This document shows, in pieces, positions 34,601 through 42,209 of a DNA stretch of 64,000 bases. Numbering within the stretch: position 1 is the stretch's first letter; every line of letters starts with the position of its first letter. The DNA is taken from contig NZ_WHOB01000012.1 in NCBI RefSeq assembly GCF_013141775.1, forward strand, positions 186,001-250,000, given 5' to 3'. Below the pieces are notes generated by a model. The model was given only the letters and a program-made list of their open reading frames with translations, was not told the origin of the DNA and searched no databases. Made by a program: the position numbers and the translations under genes. Source of the stretch: Paenibacillus phytohabitans. Lineage in GTDB: Bacteria; Bacillota; Bacilli; Paenibacillales; Paenibacillaceae.

Positions 34601-37458
34601 TCACCTGCTGTGGCATTGACCGGGCCTATGCACATTCCTTTTTGCAGAGCTTCTTCCACTGCCTGATCAATGAAGGGGGCATGATGGCCGAACAAATTGA
34701 CGCCAAAACCCATGGTTACATCAATATATTTGTTTCCGTCAATGTCAGTAATGGCGGAGCCCTCGGCGTGATCGACTACAATCTGATACACCATGTCCTT
34801 CCAATAAGGTCTAAAGCCTGCCACATTGCGGTTATTGGCCGCGACCTTGCGGTAGAACTGGGTGTGCAGCTGTGATTTGCGTGTCTTCTCTGTATAACGG
34901 GCAATAAAGCTATTCAGAAAATGTTGCTGGACGGTTGTAAAGCCTGATTTAACAATAGTTTCAAGCCGTTGATAAGGAATATAAGGACGATCCTTCGCAT
35001 TGAGGCCTATAGACGCGCATTCATCCTGCTTTGGAGTGTGGACGGCAGGCGGATAAACAGAAGAAACAGAAGTAGGTAGCCCAACTTGACCGGGGCTGGT
35101 TCCCATGATTTGCAGCTGCCGGTTCATTAAGTCGAGCTGTTTATGAATAATACTTTCGAGACCTGAATTGAAGGCTACACTGCCAGACTCCTGGACTAGC
35201 GCTACTGTATGCTCTGCCGCAGCACCGGCTGCAGCTTCCTCTAAGGCAGCAGTTCTCTCTTCTCCAGATACTTCAGCCTCTTTCTCCATTTGCGCTGTCA
35301 TTCCTGCACCGGTCTCGGCGATAAAGCGGCCGACATCCGCTGCCGTTGACAGATCTTCAAAAAAACGCCGCATCGGAATATCGATGCCGAAATGTTCCTT
35401 AATGGCATGTCTTGCGTTAACCAGGAGGATCGAATCCATTCCCAGCTCCATAAAACTTTTGGTGGTATGAATCATCGCCGGACTGTAACCGGATACATCG
35501 GCAATTATATTTCTCAGTTGTTCCGTAACTCCCCTCAGCTCATCATCGCTTACTGCCCTCTCCCTCATTTTGGGCCGGACCTCCCTGTTCTTCATATCAT
35601 TTATAATCTCTTCATCCGATTGGGTACCAGCCATCCAATGTTTATGCCTGTCAAACGTATAGGTGGGTGCGGATACCGTCTTTCGGGATTGACCGGCGTA
35701 CAAAGCATACCAATTGACGCCGTGTCCTTCTGCATAAAGAGCCGCAGCTCTCTCCCACTTGCTGTTCTCGTCCGCACATTGCGTTTGTTCTGAAACGGTT
35801 TGTGCGTCAGCGGTCCCGGATTCGGGTCCCCCGAACCAAATGCCTGCGCCGAGGTTGCCGGTAACCACAGCAAAATCCGTATAACGTAGGGCTGCCAGCT
35901 TTTCCCGCATGTCTCTTGAATGATGGGCAATGACGGAAAGACGATATTCATATTGTCCTCTTCCGAGGTTTGAGGTATAGCAAATGTCTCTGAATTCGTA
36001 GGGCTGTGATGTAATCAGATAAAGGCGGTACTTCTCGATCTGCGAGTGCAAGGAGGTCAATGACCTGGCAGATAGCGTAAGCAAAGCCGGTACGTCCGGT
36101 TCCCCACCTGCATTACCTGAATTTGTTCTAAGCGGCGCTTCTTCAAGAACGACATGGCAGTTTGTCCCGCTCATCCCGAATGAGCTGACACCGCATCTGC
36201 GGATTTCGTCACTGCGCTTCCACTCGGACAGCTCTGAATTGACATACACTGGCGATTCCGCAAAATTAATGCGCGGATTGGGCCGCTTAAAGTGTAACGA
36301 AGGGGGGATTTGTTCGCGCTGCAACGCCAGGGCAGATTTGATCAGTCCGGCAATGCCGGCTGCATGGTACAAATGTCCGATGTTAGGCTTGAGCGAGCCA
36401 ATGGCGCAGAATTGCGCCCTGTCTGTAAAAGCGCGAAAAGCATTTTGAATCGCATGAATTTCAATGGGATCGCCAATGGGCGTTCCGGTTCCATGAGCTT
36501 CTATATAAGAAAGTGTTGATGGCTGAATGCCCGCCTGTTTCCACGCCGATATCAGAAGCTGCTCTTGGGCGGACATATTGGGAGATGTGATACCGATTGA
36601 TTTTCCGTCCTGATTGGATGCACTTCCCTTGATAACTGCATAAATGGGATCGTTATCGGTGATTGCCCGTGACAACGGCTTTAGCAGCACCGCTCCAACC
36701 CCTTCTCCCCTGACTGTACCGTCTGCTTCTGCGTCAAAAGCTTTAACCGCAGATGAAGCGGACTCGATGCCGATTTTGGGCGAGGGCCTGGACAAATCAA
36801 GCATTAATTGAATGCCCCCGGCAATAGCCATCTCGCATTCCCTCAACACCAATGCCTGGCAGGCCAGATGGACAGCTACAAGGGAGGAGGAGCAGGCCGT
36901 GTCGACGACCAGGCTTGGGCCTTTCAAATCCATCAGGTATGAAATTCTGCTGGCAATAAGGGGCGGCAAATTCCCCACCGCAGACTGGGATAACAACTCG
37001 GGATGGGCGAAGCCTATAATCTGCTTATATTCATGCTCATGACCTGATCCTACATAAACCCCTGTACGGCTCCCTTTGAGCCGATCTCCGCCATAACCCG
37101 CATCCTCCATTGCACCCCATGCGACTTCAAGAAACAAGCGCTGATAAGGGTCCATCATATCCGCTTCTTTAGGCGGAATACGGAAAAAATATGAATCAAA
37201 CGCATCGATTTCAGTCAAATAACCGGCTAGAGGAGGCTTATTACCGGTGGTTCGGGATCCGGTCAGAGCCATTCGTTCCATCGGGGCTTCGCCGATCCAT
37301 TCCTCGCCGCGGCACAGATTACTCCAAAAATCATCCAGTGTTTCAGCGCCAGGCACTTTTAAAGCCATACCGATTATAGCGATCTCTTTACCTGAGAGCT
37401 CCTCGACCGGAAGTGTTTTACGTTCATTTGTTGATCGTGTCAGCAACTGTTTTTTCAT
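25606..37458 (-). CDS. Hybrid PKS-aminotransferase-NRPS, iturin/mycosubtilin type
   Basis: A 3950-residue synthase. Order: KS (about 20-445, 'VDTACSSSL' Cys near 189, 'EAHGTGTPIGDP', 'NIGHLYHAAGIAG'); ACP ('ELGMDSILL', Ser near 675); class-III aminotransferase (about 855-1290, PLP Lys in 'VYGKIAGGG' near 1119); C1 ('HHIAADG' near 1444); adenylation remnant (about 1755-1895); T1 ('LSGGNSLAA' near 1953); C2 ('HHLIADG' near 2139); A (about 2460-2960, code DLTKIGEVGK, an Asn code); T2 ('GGDSIKA' near 2994); E ('HHLVTDAVSW' near 3184, 'EGHGRE', 'NYMGE'); C3 (about 3500-3935, 'HHILLDG' near 3643), expected to be DCL. There is no AT domain, so malonyl must come from the separate acyltransferase. As in MycA, the KS extends an acyl chain, the aminotransferase aminates its beta carbon and NRPS modules follow. 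AAGGAGGAGG precedes the ATG. Confidence 0.93.
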   Translation of the reverse strand: MKKQLLTRSTNERKTLPVEELSGKEIAIIGMALKVPGAETLDDFWSNLCRGEEWIGEAPMERMALTGSRTTGNKPPLAGYLTEIDAFDSYFFRIPPKEADMMDPYQRLFLEVAWGAMEDAGYGGDRLKGSRTGVYVGSGHEHEYKQIIGFAHPELLSQSAVGNLPPLIASRISYLMDLKGPSLVVDTACSSSLVAVHLACQALVLRECEMAIAGGIQLMLDLSRPSPKIGIESASSAVKAFDAEADGTVRGEGVGAVLLKPLSRAITDNDPIYAVIKGSASNQDGKSIGITSPNMSAQEQLLISAWKQAGIQPSTLSYIEAHGTGTPIGDPIEIHAIQNAFRAFTDRAQFCAIGSLKPNIGHLYHAAGIAGLIKSALALQREQIPPSLHFKRPNPRINFAESPVYVNSELSEWKRSDEIRRCGVSSFGMSGTNCHVVLEEAPLRTNSGNAGGEPDVPALLTLSARSLTSLHSQIEKYRLYLITSQPYEFRDICYTSNLGRGQYEYRLSVIAHHSRDMREKLAALRYTDFAVVTGNLGAGIWFGGPESGTADAQTVSEQTQCADENSKWERAAALYAEGHGVNWYALYAGQSRKTVSAPTYTFDRHKHWMAGTQSDEEIINDMKNREVRPKMRERAVSDDELRGVTEQLRNIIADVSGYSPAMIHTTKSFMELGMDSILLVNARHAIKEHFGIDIPMRRFFEDLSTAADVGRFIAETGAGMTAQMEKEAEVSGEERTAALEEAAAGAAAEHTVALVQESGSVAFNSGLESIIHKQLDLMNRQLQIMGTSPGQVGLPTSVSSVYPPAVHTPKQDECASIGLNAKDRPYIPYQRLETIVKSGFTTVQQHFLNSFIARYTEKTRKSQLHTQFYRKVAANNRNVAGFRPYWKDMVYQIVVDHAEGSAITDIDGNKYIDVTMGFGVNLFGHHAPFIDQAVEEALQKGMCIGPVNATAGEVALAIKELTGMERSAFFNSGTEAIMVAARLARAATGRPKIAIFSGSYHGTFDGVLAMSTGTDGTATPIAPGIPSGMIGEVIVLNYNHPDSLHIIKQHANELAAVLVEPVQSRKPDLQPAGFLKELRSLTTQCGIALIFDEVITGFRIHPGGAQAWFGIRADMAVYGKIAGGGLPIGIVSGSSEFLDCIDGGMWTFGDDSVPLQEERRTFVAGTFCQHPLAMNASLAVLRRLQEEGPALQEELNRKTLWLADTLNAFFESEQVPLSIVSFGSLFRVVQKSDAELLYYLLVEKGIYIWEGRNCFLSLSHTMEDIEQIVNAFIDSVRELREGGFLPPSPPPEGGKRLPERPMSKRETKSIPLTEEQRQLWFVSQMDPDTSEAYAETAVLRLHGSLDVGRLRAAIRQVIGRHEMLRTRFAEDGSLQIIGSAGEADQYYGWYEEETGRYPEDTSRLWKLLPGISDPFNLTSGPLIRFGLLHSGPGEHRFIVRAHHIAADGWSILRIVEEIAGYYSGIRAYNPPAPVPFSAFAEWQRTIPEADIRLARDYWRARLESPFPDLSFPTGGIGHSTARLGKKCCITIGSQLTSELRAAGKRSGASLFMLMLAAYNILLSRLTGSRDITVGIPVSGQLAMGAPHLIGQCVNLLPFASSIPRTARFGDYVSQMRKELLECLEYQHCSYADIVKNLSIAGISLQPPVIRTIFNFDKPSAFYFGDMEAGLESSPSSSIKYPFSLNVLEMEHELVLEWEMGDTLSVSDTALEWIEAYCRLLEEIVSDGGETLALHDVTSAGEPETILPGSGMKQEAYAGLTGTVRDDDGVPCLAGVPGQLCLIRADLCDEIPTEMAAVRQGKGGIQILGLMNRLICVGGYRVHLDRIEALLKAIGSSDIAVIPGPEVAGSKLLTAFYEYKDGQQRNEYAGTKYAEKVLPQSLVPAKWYPIEGILPQNEAGETDYERLSGYGKSRESSPEPPASPVQELILRIWQEVLKLKNIGIHDPFILSGGNSLAATIIVAKLEKELGIIVPLNLMFQHPTIATFAAALDGRSRSSRTHIPVAEEAESYPLSPEQRSIFAEERMGGAGTAYNITGLVEVEGSLDIGRMQEAAHKLVQRHEPLRTSFHLEEDGPVQTIHREAHLGIPVHTCSCTAGEAKAQILNAVRPFSLEAEPLLRIEIWLNESQPGAAFLLMDMHHLIADGISATILFEELIRLYSGEDLPEPLLHHKDYSQWLLGRAGAGYMRESEKYWRRKLEGDLPRLAWTTDYPRSPVRSIAGERYAVSLPSGLFKDIRNYTARNGFTLYNYVLSAFYLLLSSYANQEDLVIGTSVSGRVHQDIERVPGMFVHTIPLRHTLKRDQLFSGLLQDVQTETLEAFSHQEYPLERLKISPDTSRGIGQNPWFDTVFLYQHTAVGTRTMQVGHTNFTALEQKSRTAKFDLTLEAVETTDQLTLLLEYSTALFDPLTIEAMGSQLLTILETVSAQPDIHVSDIELLSSLEREQLLHGNNRTTVVYPEDKPVYRLFEEQVLRTPDAVAVSCEGQHFTYAAINDNANRLAARLHNNGVSTEVPVGLVMHRSPALVAAILGIWKSGGCYVPIDPVYPKERISYILSDSGTGCVIADGSYAELAEYKGLVIQASEAMADGQIPPENPEQMSGPDNLAYIMYTSGSTGKPKGVMVEHRGLTNYICWADRTYIRGDELAFPLYSSISFDLTVTSMFTPLVSGNRIIVYPEPVESALERIICEGEARIVKLTPSHLKLLHLYDTRRSGLRRFIVGGEALESSAAAEILKLFGPGTEIYNEYGPTETVVGCMIHQFNPAGKRSQVPVGIPIDNIRLYIADTAGRLQARHLPGELCIAGAGVARGYRNRPELTQERFASGWFGETGSVYRTGDLVRWLPEGIMEYMGRLDDQVKINGFRIETGEIQNLLLEHPLIREAAVIGQPEADGSKRLYAYYTSDNKLTSEQLTAFLSAQLPLYMLPSGYIRLDRLPLSANGKLDIKGLPEAVRGMRHEQEAGLPQNQVETELLDIWRSVLRVSDVRTDDDFIQAGGDSIKAIQIAAQMKKKGYRVDIGDIMRGQTVRRIAQLTLLKQTEQDTEQGPMEGEVPLAPVQRWFFDQSFTDMNHWNQSITLNRPGRFDEDLTRQTLERLICHHDALRMTFKQTAGGIRQRCQRKESPAFGFRTGGYSETADPETIQAGFADRERWIETAHQAINLEHGPLVQVILWRTPEEDALTLIVHHLVTDAVSWRILLDDFYDIYTALENKREPKLPDKTNSYKHYVNMMKQYTSSETAQRELIYWVEQSLRPASQLPRDLATGNGTVRDAEVSVLHFTESATALIKNSALRCGGDIPALLLTAWGYAVSCTGVKDGIWVHLEGHGREALAGHPDYTRTVGWFTSHYPVYLNAAAAAEPAGYAAQLHSELQQLPNKGAGYNAIKYAEENIKTQHKILNILPELCFNYMGELNDEAYRSLFRVSDLSMHGTESPESERPFPVVLNAIMKDQRLLIEVDYNRHGFGAESMLALLKDFLTGLELLLSSGGEYIVPYTEPQQSRLVSEAELAALHTVSSVDFHKAYPLSPMQESMLFHHLRYPGSPAYFEQCVIRLKGVLDPERMRSCFQILTDRHDILRTSFVVQGLNRPLQIVAKSWEAAFRIVDIALNQFLEEDLSKRFEVTGEIPVRAALIHTGHDEHILVWSFHHILLDGWSVGLILREWFSLYASKRSHSAHVRPAPAYGDYIEWIEGSERQEAEAYWRAYLSGYGNKNLLPKETGANSTPYCQGELKEALSSKLYKDLSRLSAERSITLNNLFQAAWAVVLQKLNDADDILFGTIVSGRTPEVQDIDQMTGLFINTVPVRVKDGTGSFLELAYRLQREMLDKEPFSYLPLSAVQSAGGGTSINHVVIFENYPLQLELPDRLELVDYEWHAHTNYDFNLVVEPLDGLTIKFVYNRSAFDEGELRFWLASLMTVLEKVTAYPEVSLQDIVLEHLPEEAEDKGQSGSVIEFHF

Positions 37459-37479
37459 CGTTCACACCTCCTCCTTTCT

Positions 37480-40065
37480 TTATTGTGGTGCTAGTCCAAA
37501 CGCGACTTCCTCCGCACTGATCAGAACCTCCATGGAATCTGCAAACCCCTGAAATACCTCACGCATGAGGGGGCTGTTCATTCTTGAAGCGTTATAGCGG
37601 AACAAGAGGACGGTGGTATCCGTAAAATCTTCAATTTCAAGCATCAGATCAAACTCGAATCCTCTTTCCTTTTGCAGCCACGTTCTGTATCCCAGATAGC
37701 AACAGGCTTGACCTGCCGTATAACCGGCGGCATTCTTAGCTAAATCGCCGATATGATGCACTATTGCCGCTCCCGGTTTTTCTTTAATTCCTGCCAGTTG
37801 GACAAGCTGCCCGATGGAATCAATGGAATCAATGGCAGCGATGAAAGGAATCAGCCAGCCGGGACTGTCAATCATGGTATAGACCGTTATTGTGGATTCC
37901 GTAGAATGTGCGTATAAACAGTAAGCAAAAAGGGCCAGATAGACGGAAATTTCGGAACCATCAAGCTTTTCGCAATAGGAACGTAACCGGTTTCGATCAG
38001 ATCCGGACAAGGTCAATTGGTAGTAATTCCCTGCGCCTTCCGCCTCCGCATTGAAATAGGTTATAGGCAGCTCTACTTTTTGCAGCACAATAGGTTCCTT
38101 CGCCAAGCCGCTATTTTTTGCAATCAGAAGGGATAAGCGGTTGATGGAAGGCGAACCGAAGATATCCGTCGGGGAAATGATACCCGGGTAGAGTTCTTCA
38201 ATTCGCTCGGACATTTGCATAACCAGCATAGAGGTGCCGCCGATTTCAAAAAAGCTGTCCTCCGAATCGAAATTCTGTATGCCCAGGAGCTCACTCCAAA
38301 TCTGATATAAGGCTCGCTCGATTTCACCTTCCGGTTCTTTTTTATGTACACGGGCGGTAATCTGCAGATTTTGCTCCAGATGTTTGAGCTTTGTCTCAAG
38401 ATCCGAATATAACCCTTCTTTATATTGGGCCGCGTATTTATATCGTTGCAGCTTGCCGCTGGTAGTTTGATGAATCTTCGAAACCGGTAAAATAATAGAT
38501 ACCTGCAGTCCCATCTTCCGGCTCAGTTCCCTGCGGATTTGATCAGCCGCTGGCATGAAGTGTTCCAGCTTGTCCCTATACAACACGAATAACGCCGCTT
38601 CTTCTGTACCTGTGTTCTGGTTATAGACTCCGCATGCAACCATACGTTTGATCTTGAGATCAGAGCAATTCTCGGCGATCCGTTCGATATCATGGGGGAA
38701 GTAGTTGGCTCCGTTTATAAAAATAATGTCTTTGGTTCTTCCCGTTACCGCTAAGCGGTCGCGGGATACAAAGCCGAGATCCCCCGTGCGCGCCCAGCCA
38801 TCCGGTGTGAACAGCCGTTCCGTTGCTTCAGGGTTGTTGTAATAGCCTGCCGTTACATTCGGGCCGGATATCTGGATATGCCCCACTGTGGCTTCCGGCA
38901 GTTGCTGATCGAAGTCATCGCAAACTCTGATGCGACAATTCCGTAAAGGTGTGCCCGATCCGGCTAGAGTCAGCACCTCCTCCTCATTATCTGTTAGAAA
39001 TACTGCCGTATCGCCAACATTTAAAGCGGTTCTTCTGACATGGAACGTTGTAAACTCTACATCCTGCTCCTGAATACAGACTCCGACACACGCTTCTGCC
39101 ATTCCATAACCCATCTTCATAGCTGATGGCTTCAAGCCGAAACGGCTGAGTTCATCAAGAAAGGATCTGCTTACTTCAACATCAATCGGTTCCGCACCGT
39201 CGACGATAGCCCGGATAGCGGAAAGGTTCCAACTGATATCAGTTTGAGCCGAAGCCTTTTTGTAAGCGTTTATAAAATATTTCAGTCCGAAATTCGGCGA
39301 GGCCATAATGGTGGCTTCAACCTGATCAGCTTTATGCATCCACAGCATAGGCCGTCTGATGAATAGCCAGGTAGGCATCAAGTGCTGGCTGGCTCCACAG
39401 AGCAGCGGCAGCAGATGGAACATAATCATGCCCAAATCATGGGTTAACGGCATCCAACTAAGAAAAGCATCTTCGGGAGCTGCACCCAGGCGTTCTCTAA
39501 GGTCCTCTATGTTCGCCAAAAGATTGCTGTGGGTTAGAATCACACCTTTGGGATCACCAGTTGTACCGGAGGAAAATTGAATGAAGGCAATATCTTGGGG
39601 TTGTACAGGCGTAAGGTCCGTTACAACACCCTTCCATGGCTCCAGCAATGCCACTACAGAAATCCGGTACACTGCTGCGTAGTTCTGACGGGAGGCTATT
39701 TCATCGAGCTTCTCAAAATGTTTGTCATTTGAGACGACAACAGGATGATTCAGCATCCCAGCGATCCGGAGAGTCTTGATCAGATGCTCCTCATTGTTGC
39801 CGACTGCAAGCGGAACCGGAATATATCCGCCAAGCAGGCAGGCCCAAAAAACCGTTAAAAATTCGCGATTGTTGTCCAGTTGCAAAATGACCTCGTCGCC
39901 TCGTCGCACTCCCAGTTGTTTCAACTGAGAACTTATGTCTTTTGCGGAAGCAAAAAGCTCTTTATAGCTGTAAAAGCCGCTGTCTGATTCACCGGACACG
40001 AAGGTAATGCCCTTATCAGAGAGAGAAGCCGCCTTTATAAGAGCATTATTAAGCGTATCTAACAT
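37480..40065 (-). CDS. Fatty-acyl-AMP ligase - acyl carrier protein - condensation-lobe stub
   Basis: A loading protein of about 861 residues. The first 560 residues are a fatty-acyl-AMP ligase-like domain ('FIQFSSGTTGDPKGVILTHS', 'SWMPLTHDLGMI', 'GYGMAEACVG', 'ARTGDLGFV', 'SGKLQRYKY' with the C-terminal Lys). An ACP follows (about 570-640, 'EIGGTSMLV', Ser near 611). The last 200 residues look like the C-terminal lobe of a condensation domain ('YYQLTLSGSDRNRLRSYCEK ... FEFDLMLEIED ... LLFRYNASRM') without the catalytic N-lobe. In MycA/ItuA the ligase and ACP are fused to the KS; here they are separate. The ATG at 40065, after GGAGGAGGGGGCCTTG, overlaps the upstream acyltransferase gene by 17 bp. 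It activates a fatty acid and delivers it to the KS. Confidence 0.9.
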   Translation of the reverse strand: MLDTLNNALIKAASLSDKGITFVSGESDSGFYSYKELFASAKDISSQLKQLGVRRGDEVILQLDNNREFLTVFWACLLGGYIPVPLAVGNNEEHLIKTLRIAGMLNHPVVVSNDKHFEKLDEIASRQNYAAVYRISVVALLEPWKGVVTDLTPVQPQDIAFIQFSSGTTGDPKGVILTHSNLLANIEDLRERLGAAPEDAFLSWMPLTHDLGMIMFHLLPLLCGASQHLMPTWLFIRRPMLWMHKADQVEATIMASPNFGLKYFINAYKKASAQTDISWNLSAIRAIVDGAEPIDVEVSRSFLDELSRFGLKPSAMKMGYGMAEACVGVCIQEQDVEFTTFHVRRTALNVGDTAVFLTDNEEEVLTLAGSGTPLRNCRIRVCDDFDQQLPEATVGHIQISGPNVTAGYYNNPEATERLFTPDGWARTGDLGFVSRDRLAVTGRTKDIIFINGANYFPHDIERIAENCSDLKIKRMVACGVYNQNTGTEEAALFVLYRDKLEHFMPAADQIRRELSRKMGLQVSIILPVSKIHQTTSGKLQRYKYAAQYKEGLYSDLETKLKHLEQNLQITARVHKKEPEGEIERALYQIWSELLGIQNFDSEDSFFEIGGTSMLVMQMSERIEELYPGIISPTDIFGSPSINRLSLLIAKNSGLAKEPIVLQKVELPITYFNAEAEGAGNYYQLTLSGSDRNRLRSYCEKLDGSEISVYLALFAYCLYAHSTESTITVYTMIDSPGWLIPFIAAIDSIDSIGQLVQLAGIKEKPGAAIVHHIGDLAKNAAGYTAGQACCYLGYRTWLQKERGFEFDLMLEIEDFTDTTVLLFRYNASRMNSPLMREVFQGFADSMEVLISAEEVAFGLAPQ

Positions 40066-41284
40066 CAAGGCCCCCTCCTCCCTCAGTCAGATCGTCCAGC
40101 ATTCGATTGCGCACGACTTCCGGCAACTGCTTGATCTCCATAATCTTATGGAGTGCCATGAATGCACTTCTGCTTTCCTCTTCAGCGGTGCTCTTTACTT
40201 GGCCCGTCTGGCTGGCGAATAGTTCAAGCTCTCGCAAGGGGCCGGAGATTTTGCTCATATAGATCGAATTGGAGTCCGTTTTGTTATGATTTTTACTGCA
40301 CAAAGCCATTTTTAGAATCGCTGCAAAATCAATACCTGTATCTATTCGTCCACCGGAAGCCAAAAGGGTATTCCAATCTTTATTCCCATCTGTTGCTTGA
40401 ATAAGGCTTCCCGGAGAAATATCTTTTCTCGCTAAATTTCCCAATACCATACCGGAACCGGTTTCGATGTAACGCTCAACTCCCCGTCCATACAGGTATT
40501 TCATACATCCCTGCCAGTTGACTACAGAAACGATTTGCTCAGAAAGAAGTGACGGGATGCTTGAGGAATCGGCATAAGGCTTGGCGGTTACATTGGATAA
40601 AACAGAATAACGCATTTTTTGAAAGCGCATACGAGATAATGCATTTTCAAAAACCTCTGCTACCGGTTTCATTAATGGGCTATGAAAGGCGGCGCCGACC
40701 GGAATTGCAACTGCTCTGGCCCCCATGGTAAGCACCTTTTCCCTGAACTTTTCCAGCTCCGCTTTTTTGCCGGAAACAACAGTCTGACCCTTGGAATTCA
40801 AATTCGAGACTACGACATGGCCACGGAAGGACGGGAGACTGCATTCCTCTTCCAGTGCGGAGAGATTTGCGCCGCTAATCGCAAGCATTCCGCCTGCTTC
40901 CTGCGTCTGGGCTTCGTGCATCAGCTGTCCTCTTAGACGCACAAGCTGAAGCGCCTCGGAAAAGGGTATGGCTCCAGAAGCACTAAGGGCGGATATTTCT
41001 CCTAAACTATGGCCGGCAAAATAGGAAGGCTCCAAATCAAGATGCTCGAGCATTACCCGGTATGCAGCTATGCTTACCGTCAAGATACAAGGTTGAGCAT
41101 TGTCAGTTCGTGTCAACTCCTCATGATCCCCGTCAAAGCATAACCGGGATACGCTGTAACCAAGCAAATCGGAAGCCTCTTCAAATGTCCTTCGTGCCGT
41201 TTCAAATCGCTCAAACATTTCCTTACCCATACCTACATACTGTGACCCTTGTCCCGGAAACAGCAGCACCGTTTTCATACTCAT
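40049..41284 (-). CDS. Trans-acting malonyl-CoA acyltransferase (FenF/ItuD type)
   Basis: The 411-residue protein is FabD-like in its first 290 residues: 'LLFPGQGSQYVGMGKEMF', the nucleophile elbow 'AGHSLGEIS' (Ser near 90), 'GQLMHEA' with the malonyl-binding region, 'VSNLNSKGQTVVSG' and catalytic His in 'GAAFHSPLM'. The C-terminal extension of about 100 residues is typical of FenF/ItuD acyltransferases beside iturin-type synthases. The hybrid synthase has no AT domain, so this enzyme should load malonyl onto its ACP. It is the first gene of the minus-strand biosynthetic operon, downstream of a shared palindromic operator. ATGs at 41284 and 41278 are both near AAGAAAGGGA; either may be used. 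Confidence 0.9.
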   Translation of the reverse strand: MSMKTVLLFPGQGSQYVGMGKEMFERFETARRTFEEASDLLGYSVSRLCFDGDHEELTRTDNAQPCILTVSIAAYRVMLEHLDLEPSYFAGHSLGEISALSASGAIPFSEALQLVRLRGQLMHEAQTQEAGGMLAISGANLSALEEECSLPSFRGHVVVSNLNSKGQTVVSGKKAELEKFREKVLTMGARAVAIPVGAAFHSPLMKPVAEVFENALSRMRFQKMRYSVLSNVTAKPYADSSSIPSLLSEQIVSVVNWQGCMKYLYGRGVERYIETGSGMVLGNLARKDISPGSLIQATDGNKDWNTLLASGGRIDTGIDFAAILKMALCSKNHNKTDSNSIYMSKISGPLRELELFASQTGQVKSTAEEESRSAFMALHKIMEIKQLPEVVRNRMLDDLTEGGGGLDVRYA

Positions 41285-41473
41285 TTCCCTTTCTTACTTG
41301 AGATGGTGGCAAGATAATGGATTTCAAAACGACAAATTGGCAATTCAGTTGACAAAAACGCGAGATATGGAAGATGTTGGAGAATAAAATGGAATTTAAA
41401 GACATTATAACAAGATAATCTTATTAATATCAATCATTAAAATAAATAGCTTATTACACTATTTTTTAGTTGC

Positions 41474-41521
41474 AAAATGAATGATGTGTCATTAAGATAA
41501 TAATGACACATCATTCATTTT
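41474..41521. promoter_or_regulatory. Perfect 21-bp inverted repeat, probable TetR operator
   Basis: Positions 41474-41494 and 41501-41521 are exact reverse complements (arms contain AATGATGTGTCATTA), with the six-base centre AGATAA. The element lies in the 262-bp gap between the divergent tetR and biosynthetic operons, 25 bp before the tetR start codon. Binding by that TetR protein is inference from position and symmetry. Confidence 0.8.
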
Positions 41522-41546
41522 GGATAATAGGAAAGGCGGCGGATAA

Positions 41547-42209
41547 ATGTCTCCCCGACTGACGGATCACCGGAAAGAACAGCGAAGCCGGCAGATATTA
41601 GATGCTGCTAAAAGCGTATTTATCAGAAAAGGCTACGGATCGGTCTCTCTGAAGGATATTATCGAGGAAACCGGCATGAGCAGGGGCTGGATTTACCTCT
41701 ATTATCAAACGAAAGAAGAGATTTTTGAAGCATTGCTGGATCATCAGGATCTTGAGTATGAACAGTATCTTGAATATTTGACGGCTGCTTCATCACCCGT
41801 TTGGCAAATCATTGTCACACTATATACCCAGCAGCTTCATGATTTGGAGCAAACGGAGGGCGGTGGAATGGTGCCTGCCTTTTATGAATATTTTCTAGTC
41901 GGCTGGCGCGATTCTTCACGCAGAGAGATGCTTAAACAACGGTATGAAAGAGGCATTGTCCGCTTTGCAGATTTGCTCCGGTTGGGGGTAAGCCGCGGCG
42001 AATTCAATCCGGTCATGGATCTTGGTCAGATATCCAGACTGGTCTCATCCTTTCAGGAAGGTATCGTTACACATTCTATTACAGTGGGCACCAGACAAGC
42101 GGGTACCCGCCTGCAATTCAATGCACTCCTTAACTATCTGTACAGTCTGCTTCAACCGTCAGCGGGTAAAGCAAAGGATTTCTTTGATTTGGGGGAGGAA
42201 CTATTATGA
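41547..42209 (+). CDS. TetR-family transcriptional regulator
   Basis: The 220-residue protein has an N-terminal TetR helix-turn-helix (about 10-60: 'RSRQILDAAKSVFIRKGYGS', 'LKDIIEETGMSRGWIYLYYQ', then 'TKEEIFEAL') and an all-helical ligand domain without a recognisable subfamily. AGGAAAGGCGGCGG precedes the ATG. It overlaps the MFS exporter gene by four bases (ATGA) and is divergent from the biosynthetic operon, with a perfect 21-bp palindrome in between. The usual arrangement is repression of its own operon and perhaps the biosynthetic genes, relieved by the product or an intermediate (inference). Confidence 0.9.
   Translation: MSPRLTDHRKEQRSRQILDAAKSVFIRKGYGSVSLKDIIEETGMSRGWIYLYYQTKEEIFEALLDHQDLEYEQYLEYLTAASSPVWQIIVTLYTQQLHDLEQTEGGGMVPAFYEYFLVGWRDSSRREMLKQRYERGIVRFADLLRLGVSRGEFNPVMDLGQISRLVSSFQEGIVTHSITVGTRQAGTRLQFNALLNYLYSLLQPSAGKAKDFFDLGEELL

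Noticed and set aside
25606..37458. Interpretation of the missing adenylation domain as a gene-inactivating frameshift
   Set aside because: The reading frame is continuous for 3950 codons, and the downstream C, A, T, E and C domains keep all core motifs, so the gene appears functional.
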